A stretch of 56,132 nt of DNA, from assembly GCA_016845175.1 (NCBI GenBank), contig JAERTD010000109.1, positions 1 through 56,132 of the forward strand, given 5' to 3'. A model generated the notes under the pieces. It was not told where the DNA came from. It did not search any database and was given only the letters and a program-made list of their open reading frames with translations. The stretch is from Bacteroidota bacterium (lineage in GTDB: Bacteria > Bacteroidota > Bacteroidia > Bacteroidales > F082). Of this stretch, positions 36,361 through 45,929 are shown piece by piece (position 1 is the stretch's first letter; the number at the start of each line of letters is the position of its first letter). The translations under genes and the position numbers were made by a program.

Positions 36361-37236
36361 GTGTACAGAATTGTAAGACATATAGTATTCAAGGGCTTAT
36401 TCGTCCTTCCCATGCTGATCCTGATGGCATGTGGACCACGTATGACCAAAGAAAGTGATACTATTCTTGCTAAAGTACACGATGAATACCTGTATGAGAA
36501 GGATGTAGCCCACCTGATAACGGAAAGTATCAGCCCAAGAGACAGTATTGCACTGGTACATAATTTTGTAAACAACTGGGTGAAGACCATGCTGGTGATT
36601 CATCAGGCAGAAAAGAACCTGCCTGCCGGTGCCTTGGATTTTGAACATCAGTTGGAACAATACCGCCACTCTCTGATTATGTACAAATATGAATCGGAGT
36701 TGGTGCGTCAGCAGTTGGATACGGTGGTTGGAGATGATGAAATAGAAAACTATTATCAGGAGCACCTCACCGACTTCGAGTTAAAAGAAAACATAGCCAG
36801 GGTACTATATGTCATTCTTGATAAAGATAGCCATGAGGAGGCCCATTTTGAAGATATGTTTGCTTTGCCGGACACTGTTGTGCTTGATTCGCTGGAATTG
36901 TACAGTAAGTTGTATGCCCAATCCCATTATCTGGATACGGCCAACTGGATTCGTTTTGACGAATTGTTGGATATCATTCCCATAGAAACCTATAATCAGG
37001 AATTGTACCTGAACACACGCAAGCTGATTAAAATTAGCGATGAAAACCATTTATATTTGCTGAGGTTCATCGCACATAAAATCAAAGATGATACTTCACC
37101 TCTTGAACTGGTCCGTGATAACATCAGGAAAATAATCATTAATAAGAGAAAGCTGTATTTGGTGAAGCGCATGCGCGATGAGATATATCAAAAAGCTTCA
37201 CAGAACAACGAATTTGAGATCTTTTACTATGAGTAA
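36361..37236 (+). CDS. Lipoprotein related to the SurA N-terminal chaperone region, no parvulin domain
   Basis: 291 residues from a GTG start (36361); the nearby ATG at 36354 is out of frame. The lipobox cysteine is C24 (MLILMACGPRMT). The text after it (ILAKVHDEYLYEKDVAHLIT, VNNWVKTMLVIHQAEKNLP) looks like the SurA/PpiD N-terminal helical fold. The expected rotamase signatures (HIL, GGDLG, GYH) are absent. It sits between two isomerase genes: 22 bases after the first and overlapping the third by 8 bases. It is probably a membrane-tethered holdase in the same pathway; this role is inferred from fold resemblance and operon position. Confidence 0.75.
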   Translation: MYRIVRHIVFKGLFVLPMLILMACGPRMTKESDTILAKVHDEYLYEKDVAHLITESISPRDSIALVHNFVNNWVKTMLVIHQAEKNLPAGALDFEHQLEQYRHSLIMYKYESELVRQQLDTVVGDDEIENYYQEHLTDFELKENIARVLYVILDKDSHEEAHFEDMFALPDTVVLDSLELYSKLYAQSHYLDTANWIRFDELLDIIPIETYNQELYLNTRKLIKISDENHLYLLRFIAHKIKDDTSPLELVRDNIRKIIINKRKLYLVKRMRDEIYQKASQNNEFEIFYYE

Positions 37237-38623
37237 ACCAAAAAAATATTTCCCTAATATTACAGTTACTAGCCTGACAGTACTTATAATACTCCTCACA
37301 GGTATCGGGACCATGAGCCCACAGACAAGCCACGCACAGGAAGAACAGATTATCGACCAGGTGGTAGCTGTAGTAGGACGTTCAGTGATACTGGAATCGG
37401 ATATTGAAACCCAGTACCTGGGTTTCCGCGATCAACGGGGTATCAGTGGTAGTGCATCAGACATTCGATGTTTTATCCTTGAAGATCTCTTATTTCAAAA
37501 ATTGATGGTGGCTCAGGCTGAGTTTGATAGTTTGGTGGTGAACGACATTCAGGTAGAATCGGAACTCGACCGGAGGTTGTCCATGTTCATCAATCAATTT
37601 GGTTCCCAGGAAAAGCTGGAAGCCTACTATGATAAAAGTTTGCTGGAAATTAAACAGGAACTACACGATATTGTAAAAGAACAGCTTCTTGCGCAGCAGG
37701 TTCAGGGTAATATTGTAATGAACGTTACCGTAACACCTTCTGAGATTCGTTCTTTTTATAGGTCTATGCCAGAGGATAGTATTCCTCTGATAAAAACTGA
37801 ATTTAAAATTGCTCAGATAGTCAAAAAACCACCCATTAGCATTGATGAAAGAATTAGGGTAAAGGAACAATTACTGGAATTAAGAAAAAGGGTGTTGCAA
37901 GGAGAAAGTTTTGCCACCATGGCCATTCTCTATTCACAGGATCCCGGATCTGCCAAAGATGGCGGCGAGCTTGGTTTTTATGGCCGTGGTCAGCTGTACC
38001 CTGAGTTTGAGGCGGTTGCTTTTAAACTCAAGGAGGGTGAGATTTCCAATATAGTCGAAACAGAAGCAGGGTATCATATTATACAGATGATAGAGCGTAA
38101 GGGTGATTTTATTAATGTGCGCCATATTTTGCTCATGCCGAAAGTTTCTCCAATGGATTTGCAAAAAGCAAAGAACGAATTGGATAGTATTGCCCATTTG
38201 ATCAAGTCGGACTCCATTACTTTTGATGAAGCGGTAGAGAAGTTTTCTGAAGCAGATGATAAAAACAATGGTGGTTTATTGGTCAACCCATATTCTGGTG
38301 GTACCAGTTTTGAAGCTGACCAGTTGGACCCTCAGGTATCTTTTGTGGTTGACAAAATGACTGTGGGAGAGGTGTCGAACCCAGTGCCCATGAAAACTGA
38401 AGATCAGAGCGATGCCTACAGAATTGTTTTGCTGAAGGAAAGGAGTAAACCTCACCGTGCGAATTTGAAGGAAGATTATTCTAAAATACAGCAGTGGGCA
38501 CTCCAGCATAAGCAACAAAAAGAAATTAGTAATTGGATAGGCGATAAAGCCAAGTCTACCTATATCAGGATCATCGACTCCTATCAGGATTGTCAATTTG
38601 ATAATCAGTGGGGGATGAGATAA
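37229..38623 (+). CDS. SurA-like periplasmic chaperone/peptidyl-prolyl isomerase
   Basis: 464 residues from ATG 37229 (MSKPKKYFPNITVTSL), which overlaps the previous gene by 8 bases; an in-frame start at 37178 inside that gene is less likely. The signal peptide ends near SHAQEEQ. The SurA N-terminal domain (IIDQVVAVVGRSVILESDIE, QRGISGSASDIRCFILEDLL) is followed by two rotamase domains (TEFKIAQIVKKPP, YSQDPGSAKDGGELGFYGRG, AGYHIIQMIERKGDFINVRH, then KFSEADDKNNGGLLVNPYSG). Length and order match SurA (E. coli 428). It escorts outer-membrane beta-barrel proteins to the BAM complex. Confidence 0.92.
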   Translation: MSKPKKYFPNITVTSLTVLIILLTGIGTMSPQTSHAQEEQIIDQVVAVVGRSVILESDIETQYLGFRDQRGISGSASDIRCFILEDLLFQKLMVAQAEFDSLVVNDIQVESELDRRLSMFINQFGSQEKLEAYYDKSLLEIKQELHDIVKEQLLAQQVQGNIVMNVTVTPSEIRSFYRSMPEDSIPLIKTEFKIAQIVKKPPISIDERIRVKEQLLELRKRVLQGESFATMAILYSQDPGSAKDGGELGFYGRGQLYPEFEAVAFKLKEGEISNIVETEAGYHIIQMIERKGDFINVRHILLMPKVSPMDLQKAKNELDSIAHLIKSDSITFDEAVEKFSEADDKNNGGLLVNPYSGGTSFEADQLDPQVSFVVDKMTVGEVSNPVPMKTEDQSDAYRIVLLKERSKPHRANLKEDYSKIQQWALQHKQQKEISNWIGDKAKSTYIRIIDSYQDCQFDNQWGMR

Positions 38624-38668
38624 TCTGATCTGCTATTTGCCACTCAATAGGCACACAACTATTACATT

Positions 38669-39634
38669 ATGGAATTTAAAACAGATGTGGAGGCAGTAGA
38701 TGCTTTCGTTAAAAAATACAACCAACTCAGGGAAGAAATTGCCAAGGTTATCGTGGGTCAGGATGAGATTGTTAAACAGAGTTTAATCTCCATCTTTAGT
38801 CAGGGTCATGTTTTGCTGGTAGGTGTTCCTGGTCTTGCTAAGACCCTTCTTGTAAATACCATAGGGGAAGTGCTGGGTTTGTCGTATAACCGGATTCAGT
38901 TTACACCTGACCTGATGCCTTCAGATATTATTGGAACCGAAATCCTGGATGAGAGCAGACATTTCAAGTTTATTAAAGGACCGGTGTTTTCTAATATCAT
39001 CCTTGCGGATGAGATCAATCGTACCCCTCCTAAAACACAGTCTGCACTGTTGGAAGCCATGCAGGAAAAAGCGGTTACAGTAGCAGGTACTTCTTACCAG
39101 CTGGATCAGCCGTTCTTTGTGTTGGCTACCCAAAATCCAATTGAACAGGAAGGAACCTATCCATTACCTGAAGCCCAGTTGGACCGATTTATGTTTAATC
39201 TGATTTTGGATTATCCTTCCTTTGCAGAAGAGGTTGATGTGGTTAAAAGAACCACGGTGATGCAGACGGTACAGGTGGAAAAATTATTGGATGCCAAAGA
39301 GATTCTTTTCTTCCAGCAATTGGTTCGTAAATTACCTGTGGCTGATAATGTGGTAGATTATGCGGTGCGCCTGGTGTCAAAAACCCGTCCACAAACAGCC
39401 GAAGCCCATGAGTGGGCCAATAAATATCTGAACTGGGGTGCAGGACCGAGAGCTTCCCAGTACCTGATCGTTGGTGCCAAAACCCATGCGGCCATAAATG
39501 GTAAATATTCACCTGATATTGAGGATGTTCAGGCGGTAGCCTATCCCATACTCCGACACAGAATCGTTCGAAATTACAAGGCCGAAGCAGAACAGGTTGG
39601 GGTTGATGATATTATTTCAGAATTGCTGAAATAA
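38669..39634 (+). CDS. MoxR-family AAA+ ATPase
   Basis: 321 residues. Walker A is GVPGLAKT (52-59) and Walker B ILADEINR (111-118). EGTYPLPEAQLDRF with the conserved arginine, and the C-terminal lid (WGAGPRASQYLIVGAKTHAA), are typical of the MoxR proper subfamily. MoxR ATPases act as chaperones for VWA-domain or cell-envelope systems and usually sit beside DUF58 and VWA genes. No such gene follows here; the gene instead closes the foldase cluster, 45 bases after surA. Confidence 0.93.
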   Translation: MEFKTDVEAVDAFVKKYNQLREEIAKVIVGQDEIVKQSLISIFSQGHVLLVGVPGLAKTLLVNTIGEVLGLSYNRIQFTPDLMPSDIIGTEILDESRHFKFIKGPVFSNIILADEINRTPPKTQSALLEAMQEKAVTVAGTSYQLDQPFFVLATQNPIEQEGTYPLPEAQLDRFMFNLILDYPSFAEEVDVVKRTTVMQTVQVEKLLDAKEILFFQQLVRKLPVADNVVDYAVRLVSKTRPQTAEAHEWANKYLNWGAGPRASQYLIVGAKTHAAINGKYSPDIEDVQAVAYPILRHRIVRNYKAEAEQVGVDDIISELLK

Positions 39635-39992
39635 ACTGAAGCCAGGAATGGCATATGTATCAGAGTCTATGTTCTATGGATTCATAATAGAGACTATCAT
39701 ATCAGAATTAAGATTAGATTCCTAAATACGTCCAGCAAGTTTCGGGAGCTCAAAAAGACAAGACTCTTATTTTGAGTGAATATCAGTCCTCGAATACTGC
39801 CAATATTCTTTTGCTGTTTGATGATGTGTTATTCACCATAATCATCCATTAAGTTTTTTACATTGCTTCCTTCAAATGAAGCCAAAGTATTGACGTAAAA
39901 TAATAAGCGGTATTAAACGTTATTCCTTCAATACTTTCCTACCTTTGACTCATTGAAATACAAATATCTCCAATCATAATATATCCCAAGAT
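39635..39992. other. 358-bp intergenic region before the efflux operon
   Basis: No credible reading frame. It holds a weak inverted repeat CTCAAAA/TTTTGAG (39749-39776, 14-base loop, no T-run) and, near its right end, the -7 element of the efflux operon at 39940-39947. Nothing else was recognised. Confidence 0.6.
39940..39947 (+). promoter_or_regulatory. -7 promoter element (TACCTTTG) for the efflux operon
   Basis: A perfect TAnnTTTG that ends 45 bases before the ATG of the MacA-like gene, predicting a leader of about 40 nt. Confidence 0.5.
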
Positions 39993-41384
39993 ATGAAACG
40001 AAAACGCATTACCATACTTCTGGTATCAGTTGTCATACTCCTTTTCCTGAGTTGGTTATTTTCAACCACCGGAACCGATGATACCTCAACCATAACCGTT
40101 GAAGTTGAGCAAGGCAGTTTTGTTATTGATGTTACCACCACCGGTGAACTGGAAGCAAGAAGCAGTGAAAAAATACAGGGACCTAACCCCATGGGTCTTC
40201 GAAATGCCCGAATCTGGCAATACCGCATCGAAGATATTGTTCCCGATGGTACAGTGGTTGACTCTGGCCAATGGGTGGCCACACTCGACAGAAGTGATCT
40301 GGAGAATAAGATTAAGGATCAGGAACTTGAAGTGGAAAAGTTTCAGACTCAGTTTGTGAAAGGTCAGCTGGATACCACCATGACTTTAAGAAACGCACGT
40401 GATGAATTGGTTAATCTGGAATTTGCCCTCGAAGAAAAACAAATTGTGGTGGATCAGTCACTTTACGAACCGCCGGCGACTCAGCGTCAAGTTAAAATCG
40501 ATTATCAGAAAACCGAGAGAACCCTTAAACAGGCCATTGAAAATTATGATCTGAAATCTGAAAAGGCCAAAGCTGAAATGAAAGAAGTTCAGGCCAATTT
40601 ATCCAAGGCCCAAAGGCGCTTGAGTGAGTATCAGGACCTGCACAAAGAATTCATAGTCCATGCCCCAAAATCGGGTATGGTAAACTATAAGAAAGGCTGG
40701 GATGGAAAGAAACAAGGGGTCGGAGCACAGATAAGTAGTTGGGAAAATGTGGTGGCCACCTTGCCCAACTTATCGGCCATGAACAGCAAGACCTATGTGA
40801 ACGAAATTGATATTTCCAAGGTGAGCGTGGGTCAAAAAGCTGAGATTATGGTCGATGCTTTTCCCGATAAATCATTTACTGGTCAGGTGCATGAAGTGGC
40901 CAATATGGGGGAACAAATGCGTAATTCCAATGCCAAGGTTTTTGAAGTAGTAGTCCATATGGATGGCTATGATTCCATTGCCAGACCCTCCATGACCACA
41001 AAAAACCGAATCATCACCGAAGTTATTGAATCTGTCTTATACATACCTATCGAGTGTATGGCTGCCAACGATTCCATTTCCTACGTATACCACAGGGGAA
41101 GGCGGCAACATATAGTACCTGGAAAGAGCAATGAGTCGGATATTATTGTGCTTGCCGGTCTGGAAAAGGGTGATGAAATATACCTCGTCGCACCTGAAGG
41201 GGCCGATGAGTGGCCCATCGATTATCTGGACCCTGATGTTGTGGAAGCCTGTAGTACCGAAAAATCAGACTCCTTAGAAATTGAACAGGAGCCGGAACCA
41301 CCTCAGCAAGAAGCTGCTATGAAAGGTAAAGGTCGAAAGGGTGATGGTAAAAAAGGACGTAAGAAATCGCCCAAAGGGCAATAA
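39993..41384 (+). CDS. HlyD/MacA-like periplasmic adaptor protein
   Basis: 463 residues. An N-terminal anchor (about 5-24, ITILLVSVVILLFLSWLF) holds the protein in the inner membrane. The membrane-proximal and barrel-sandwich parts (VEVEQGSFVIDVTTTGELEA, GTVVDSGQWVATLDRSDLEN) flank a long coiled-coil hairpin (about 103-222, rich in Lys/Glu/Leu). KTYVNEIDISKVSVGQKAEI and DAFPDKSFTGQVHEVANMG form the beta-barrel. The C-terminus ends in a very basic tail (GKGRKGDGKKGRKKSPKG). It is the adaptor bridging an inner-membrane transporter and a TolC channel; the next gene encodes the transporter. Confidence 0.88.
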   Translation: MKRKRITILLVSVVILLFLSWLFSTTGTDDTSTITVEVEQGSFVIDVTTTGELEARSSEKIQGPNPMGLRNARIWQYRIEDIVPDGTVVDSGQWVATLDRSDLENKIKDQELEVEKFQTQFVKGQLDTTMTLRNARDELVNLEFALEEKQIVVDQSLYEPPATQRQVKIDYQKTERTLKQAIENYDLKSEKAKAEMKEVQANLSKAQRRLSEYQDLHKEFIVHAPKSGMVNYKKGWDGKKQGVGAQISSWENVVATLPNLSAMNSKTYVNEIDISKVSVGQKAEIMVDAFPDKSFTGQVHEVANMGEQMRNSNAKVFEVVVHMDGYDSIARPSMTTKNRIITEVIESVLYIPIECMAANDSISYVYHRGRRQHIVPGKSNESDIIVLAGLEKGDEIYLVAPEGADEWPIDYLDPDVVEACSTEKSDSLEIEQEPEPPQQEAAMKGKGRKGDGKKGRKKSPKGQ

Positions 41385-41395
41385 AATAATTCGCT

Positions 41396-42745
41396 TTGGA
41401 ACGGTATTTACAAATTTTATCCATATCACTGGAGGCTGTTTTTCTCAATAAATTCAGATCCATATTAACTGCCCTAGGTATTATTTTCGGTGTGGGGGCT
41501 GTGATTGCCATGATGGCCATAGGCAACGGTGCCCGACAGGAAATATTGGAGCAAATCAAGCTGGTTGGAGTCAATAACATAGTTATTGTACCCAAGATTG
41601 ATGCCAATGCAGGCTCCGGTGGTGATGAGGAAGAAGAAGGCAAAACTTTAAAGAAGAAATACTCACCCGGACTCACCCTGAAGGATGCTGAAAACATTCT
41701 GAAATCCATACCCACAGTGGAGAAAGTTAGCCCTGAAGTGGTGTATCCAACCATGGCCATCAGAAAGGGCCGTAAATTAAATGTGGATTTGGCTGGCATA
41801 AGTACGGAGTTCTTCGACTTATTCAATCAGGAGTTGAAAGTGGGTAATATGTTCTCTCAGCACCAATTAGAAATAGGAGCTTCCGTTTGTATCATTGGAC
41901 CTGAAGTAGCAGCAAAACTGTTTGCGAAAGAAGATCCCATTGGAAAACAATTGAAATGCGGTAATATCTGGTTACGCGTTATTGGTGTGCTTGAAGGTGT
42001 CAAACTCACTGATAAGGCAGAAGAGCTAGGTATAAGTGATTATAACAGAAATGTATTCACACCCATCAAAACTGTATTGCTGAGGTATAAAGACCGTTCA
42101 TTAATCAATCAGGCTTCGCTTGGTGGATCAGAAGTGATGTTTTTTGGCCGTGGAAGTGTGATGATTTCTGAATCCAACGGAACAGGTGGTGGTGAAAACC
42201 AATTAGACAAATTGATTGTTCAGGTAAAAGAAACCAGCCAGCTGGGCACAACCACTGAGGTCATCCGTAAGATATTGGATCGCAGACATCAGGGTGTGGA
42301 TGATTATGAAATAAAGATTCCTGAACTACTGCTTAAACAAGAACAAAAAACCAAGGATATATTCAATATCGTATTGGGAGCCATTGCAGGAATATCTTTG
42401 ATCGTGGGAGGTATTGGTATCATGAATATTATGCTGGCCTCGGTAATGGAAAGAATCAGAGAAATAGGAGTAAGACGTGCAACAGGAGCCACCAAAAAAG
42501 ACATTGTTTTTCAGTTTTTGGCAGAAGCTACCTTTATCAGTATTTCAGGAGGGCTCATTGGTATATTACTGGGAGTGATCATGGCAAAAGTTATTACCAT
42601 ATCCACCGACATACTCACCATTGTTTCCTTCTGGTCGGTGGTGCTTTCCTTTGGTGTAGCTGCTTCGGTAGGGATTGTATTCGGTTATCTTCCAGCCAAA
42701 AAGGCTTCCGAACAGGATCCGGTGGAATCACTTAGACATGACTAA
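41396..42745 (+). CDS. MacB/FtsX-type ABC transporter permease, no ATPase domain
   Basis: 449 residues from a TTG start (41396; MERYLQILSISLEAVFLNKF). The first membrane helix (about 21-42) is followed by a MacB periplasmic core domain of about 280 residues. Three C-terminal helices (about 320-345, 375-400, 410-430) contain the FtsX-like segments GIGIMNIMLASVMERIREIGVRRATGA and KKASEQDPVESLRHD. The N-terminal ATPase of E. coli MacB is absent, so a separate ABC ATPase must be supplied; none is encoded in this window. The start has no in-frame ATG upstream and is 11 bases after the adaptor stop. Confidence 0.88.
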   Translation: MERYLQILSISLEAVFLNKFRSILTALGIIFGVGAVIAMMAIGNGARQEILEQIKLVGVNNIVIVPKIDANAGSGGDEEEEGKTLKKKYSPGLTLKDAENILKSIPTVEKVSPEVVYPTMAIRKGRKLNVDLAGISTEFFDLFNQELKVGNMFSQHQLEIGASVCIIGPEVAAKLFAKEDPIGKQLKCGNIWLRVIGVLEGVKLTDKAEELGISDYNRNVFTPIKTVLLRYKDRSLINQASLGGSEVMFFGRGSVMISESNGTGGGENQLDKLIVQVKETSQLGTTTEVIRKILDRRHQGVDDYEIKIPELLLKQEQKTKDIFNIVLGAIAGISLIVGGIGIMNIMLASVMERIREIGVRRATGATKKDIVFQFLAEATFISISGGLIGILLGVIMAKVITISTDILTIVSFWSVVLSFGVAASVGIVFGYLPAKKASEQDPVESLRHD

Positions 42746-42768
42746 ATGATCATGCAAAAATTATAAAT

Positions 42769-42776
42769 TAACTTTG
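42769..42776 (+). promoter_or_regulatory. -7 promoter element (TAACTTTG) for the flippase gene
   Basis: A perfect TAnnTTTG ending 15 bases before the TTG start at 42792. It suggests the flippase gene is, at least partly, transcribed independently of the adaptor-permease pair. Confidence 0.5.
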
Positions 42777-42791
42777 TAAAAAGCAGTTGAT

Positions 42792-44297
42792 TTGGGGGTA
42801 ATAAAAAAACAAAGCATTTCCGGTACCATTTACTCTTATTTGGGAGTGATACTGGGCTTTGTTACCATCGGATTATTGTTCCCAAGAATACTTTCCACTG
42901 AGGAAGTAGGACTGCTCAGGATTTTGGTTTCCTATTCAGTATTAATGGCCCAGTTTGCAAGCCTTGGGTTCAATACGGTTACCATTAAACTCTTTCCTTA
43001 TTTCCGCGACAAAGCCAGGAAGCATCATGGTTTCCTGGGACTGGCTTTTGGAGTTTCCATCATAGGATTTTTAATTGTATCCATCATCTATTTGGCCTTG
43101 AGACCAAGTATGGTTGAGCATGCACAAGAGAAATCCTCATTGTTTGTCGAGTACTTTTATTATGTTATCCCACTGGTCTTTTTTACGCTTTTTTTCAATG
43201 TCATTGATGTTTATTATCGTGTGCTTTACAATGCGGTTAAAGGGATTATCTATAAGGAAGTAATACAGCGCATCCTGATTTTAGGAGTCATACTGTTGTA
43301 TTTCTTTGAACTGATCGATTTTCATCAGACTGTGGTGTTGTATACACTGGCCATCATTTCACCAACCATACTTTTATTTGCCACACTTATCTATAACAAA
43401 CAGCTTTTTTTAAAGCCTGATTTTGGTTTTATTGATCACAAGCTTAAGAAAGAGATGGTCAGTGTAGGTATGTTTGGAATCCTGGCCGGTTTTGCCGGAA
43501 TCCTCACCCAATACATCGATGTGATCATGGTGGATTATATGCTTGGTTTGTCTGCAGCAGGGATCTACACCATTACTTTCTTTTTCGGTACACTGATCTT
43601 GATTCCCCTGCGAACCATGGGCAAAATAAGCTCGGTGGTAATCGCTGACTGCTGGAAAACCAACGACCTGGTCGCCATCAACGACATTTATAAAAAAAGC
43701 AGTATCAGTATGAGCGTGGTAGGCATGCTGCTGTTTATTGGTATTTGGGGGAATATTGATAATGTGTTTCTGATGATAAAGGATGGGGCTTATATGGCCG
43801 GTAAAATGGTGATTTTATTTATTGGCATTGCCAACTTACTTGACATTGCCCTTAGTGTGAGCCCTCATATCATTGTCAATTCTAAATATTACAGATATCT
43901 ATCCTATTTTGTAGGTGGTTTTGCAGTATTGCTGGTGGTAACCAATATTATCTTCATTCCTATGTATGGATTGGTTGGGGCGGCCATTGCTTCTCTGGTT
44001 TCCAAGTTTATTTACAATGGGGTAAAATTTGCTTTCCTGTACTCCAAATTCGGATTTCAACCCTTTAGTATAAAATTTCCACTGCTTATTCTTATTGGAT
44101 TCATGACCTATTATGTGTCCGCATTGATGCCAGCCATGGACAATTACATCTTGGATATTTTGCTGAGGAGTTTGATTATCAGTGTAGTATTTATGGTGCC
44201 TGTGTACTTATTTAAAATATCCACTGATATCAATTCGAAAATTGAAGAAATATTTAATTATTTAATCAAGAGAAAAACGACAAGAGGTGGTGCTTAA
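42792..44297 (+). CDS. Polysaccharide (Wzx/MurJ-like) flippase
   Basis: 501 residues from a TTG start (GVIKKQSISGTIYSYLGVIL). About 14 hydrophobic segments span the whole length, the pattern of the MOP superfamily. The first loop, LLFPRILSTEEVGLLRILVS, closely resembles Bacteroidota polysaccharide biosynthesis C-family proteins, where FP(R/K)xLsxeevGLxrll is typical. It probably moves a lipid-linked sugar across the inner membrane. It sits between the efflux permease and the TolC gene, which is odd for either system. No glycosyltransferase cluster surrounds it. Confidence 0.85.
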   Translation: MGVIKKQSISGTIYSYLGVILGFVTIGLLFPRILSTEEVGLLRILVSYSVLMAQFASLGFNTVTIKLFPYFRDKARKHHGFLGLAFGVSIIGFLIVSIIYLALRPSMVEHAQEKSSLFVEYFYYVIPLVFFTLFFNVIDVYYRVLYNAVKGIIYKEVIQRILILGVILLYFFELIDFHQTVVLYTLAIISPTILLFATLIYNKQLFLKPDFGFIDHKLKKEMVSVGMFGILAGFAGILTQYIDVIMVDYMLGLSAAGIYTITFFFGTLILIPLRTMGKISSVVIADCWKTNDLVAINDIYKKSSISMSVVGMLLFIGIWGNIDNVFLMIKDGAYMAGKMVILFIGIANLLDIALSVSPHIIVNSKYYRYLSYFVGGFAVLLVVTNIIFIPMYGLVGAAIASLVSKFIYNGVKFAFLYSKFGFQPFSIKFPLLILIGFMTYYVSALMPAMDNYILDILLRSLIISVVFMVPVYLFKISTDINSKIEEIFNYLIKRKTTRGGA

Positions 44298-44381
44298 TAG
44301 CTTAGAAATGAGATTTAGTTAAGTCCTTAACATCAGTGGCAAGAATTACAATAGCATTAGAATAAAAGAAATAACAATATC

Positions 44382-45896
44382 ATGAAACGAAATATATTAC
44401 GAGCACTTCCTGTAGGTTTTCCATTGCTGTTATTTGGTCTGTTGATCTTCAAAAGTCCTTCCGCTATTGCCCAACAGGATACCGTTCGTTATTCTCTGAA
44501 TGATGTCATCGAGTTGGCCAAGGAACAGTCGCCCGATGCGTTGATCGCCAAGCACAGGTTTATAAGTGCCTATTGGAGGTTCAGAAGTTTTAAAGCTGAA
44601 TATTTACCAAGTGTTGGTATAAGTGCCCGAATTCCAAACATTCAGCGCTTATTTGGGAAGGAAACCTATGGTGGTGTTACTACATCCGTATTTACTTCTA
44701 CCAGTCAGTACCAGGTGGATTTGGGAATTCAGCAAAAAATTGGTTTAACAGGTGGTGTCGTAACAGTGGGTTCAAGATTGGAGCGCGTGGATAATTTGTT
44801 GGTATCTGACTCCACCAGGGTGCAGTATACAGCCAATATTGTGAATATCGGTCTGGTGCAGCCTCTCTTTTCCTATAATGCTTATCGATGGGATAAAAGA
44901 ATAAAGCCGCTGGAGTATGAATCTTCCAAACGTACCTATATAGAAACCAATGAGCAGGTGGCCATGACAGCCATCGACTATTTTTTCTCATTGTTGCTGG
45001 CGCAGATTCAGGTAGGTATTGCCGAAACCAACTATTCAAACTATGATACCCTGTTTAGAATTGCTCAGGGACGTTATACCCTTGGAAAAATTGCAGAAAA
45101 CGAATTACTACAACTGGAATTAAACCTCTTAAAGGCAGAAGCTTCGGTGGAAGATGCCCAGCTGAATTTCAATAACCGCTTATTTATTTTCAAATCTTAT
45201 TTGAGGATCAAGGAAGAGCATATGATAGAACTCATTCCTCCCATCGAAACCTATCATTTTGAAGTACTGGCACACAAAGCCATCCAGGAAGCCAAGGACA
45301 ATACTTCACCTGGATTGGACTTCCAAAAACGATTGTTGGAGGCTGAAAGCGAGTTAAATTTTGCCAAAATGAATGGTCGCTTTGATGCAGATTTGATCGC
45401 TTCTTTCGGACTGGCACAATCGGCCTTTGATTTGCAAGGCGCTTATAATGAACCCCGGGATTCTGAGAATATCCAGTTGGGGATCAACATACCCATCCTG
45501 GATTGGGGAGTCGCACGCGGACAAATAAAAATGGCGGAGTCCAACCAGGCTCTGGTACAAACTGCTGTGGAACAGGACAAAATTGACTTCGAGCATAATA
45601 TCTTTCTGAATGTGATGGAATTCAATATGCAGGAGAAGCAGTTGACCATTGCTGCTAAATCGGACACCGTGGCCCAGAAACGCTATGAGGTTACCCAAAA
45701 GCGTTATATGATAGGCAAGGTGAATGATGTGCTGGAGTTAAAGAATGCTCAAATCGATAACGACAATGCCCGTATGGGCTATTACCGGGCTTTGATGACC
45801 TATTGGAGGTCTTATTATGAACTAAGAAAACTCACCCTTTATGACTTCCGCCGAGGAATGCCCATCCAGGTGAGTGTTGATGAATTAATCGACTAG
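44382..45896 (+). CDS. TolC-family outer membrane efflux channel
   Basis: 504 residues. The signal peptide ends near AIAQQD (residue 32). Two related halves with long helices and short strands follow. The repeated OEP texts are YSLNDVIELAKEQSPDALIA in the first half, and the second-half counterpart with ARGQIKMAESNQALVQTAVEQ. SQYQVDLGIQQKIGLTGGVV and NIQLGINIPILDWG mark the beta-barrel strands. It forms the outer-membrane tunnel for the adaptor/permease pair upstream (from 39993). Start ATG 44382 follows an A-rich leader. Confidence 0.9.
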   Translation: MKRNILRALPVGFPLLLFGLLIFKSPSAIAQQDTVRYSLNDVIELAKEQSPDALIAKHRFISAYWRFRSFKAEYLPSVGISARIPNIQRLFGKETYGGVTTSVFTSTSQYQVDLGIQQKIGLTGGVVTVGSRLERVDNLLVSDSTRVQYTANIVNIGLVQPLFSYNAYRWDKRIKPLEYESSKRTYIETNEQVAMTAIDYFFSLLLAQIQVGIAETNYSNYDTLFRIAQGRYTLGKIAENELLQLELNLLKAEASVEDAQLNFNNRLFIFKSYLRIKEEHMIELIPPIETYHFEVLAHKAIQEAKDNTSPGLDFQKRLLEAESELNFAKMNGRFDADLIASFGLAQSAFDLQGAYNEPRDSENIQLGINIPILDWGVARGQIKMAESNQALVQTAVEQDKIDFEHNIFLNVMEFNMQEKQLTIAAKSDTVAQKRYEVTQKRYMIGKVNDVLELKNAQIDNDNARMGYYRALMTYWRSYYELRKLTLYDFRRGMPIQVSVDELID

Positions 45897-45929
45897 TATA
45901 AGCTATCGATTCGCTTTTGCTTGTTTTTC

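Noticed and set aside
41396..42745. MacB pseudogene truncated at the N-terminus
   Set aside because: The frame is complete for the FtsX-like permease family, beginning with a proper first membrane helix. Separate-ATPase forms are common in this family.
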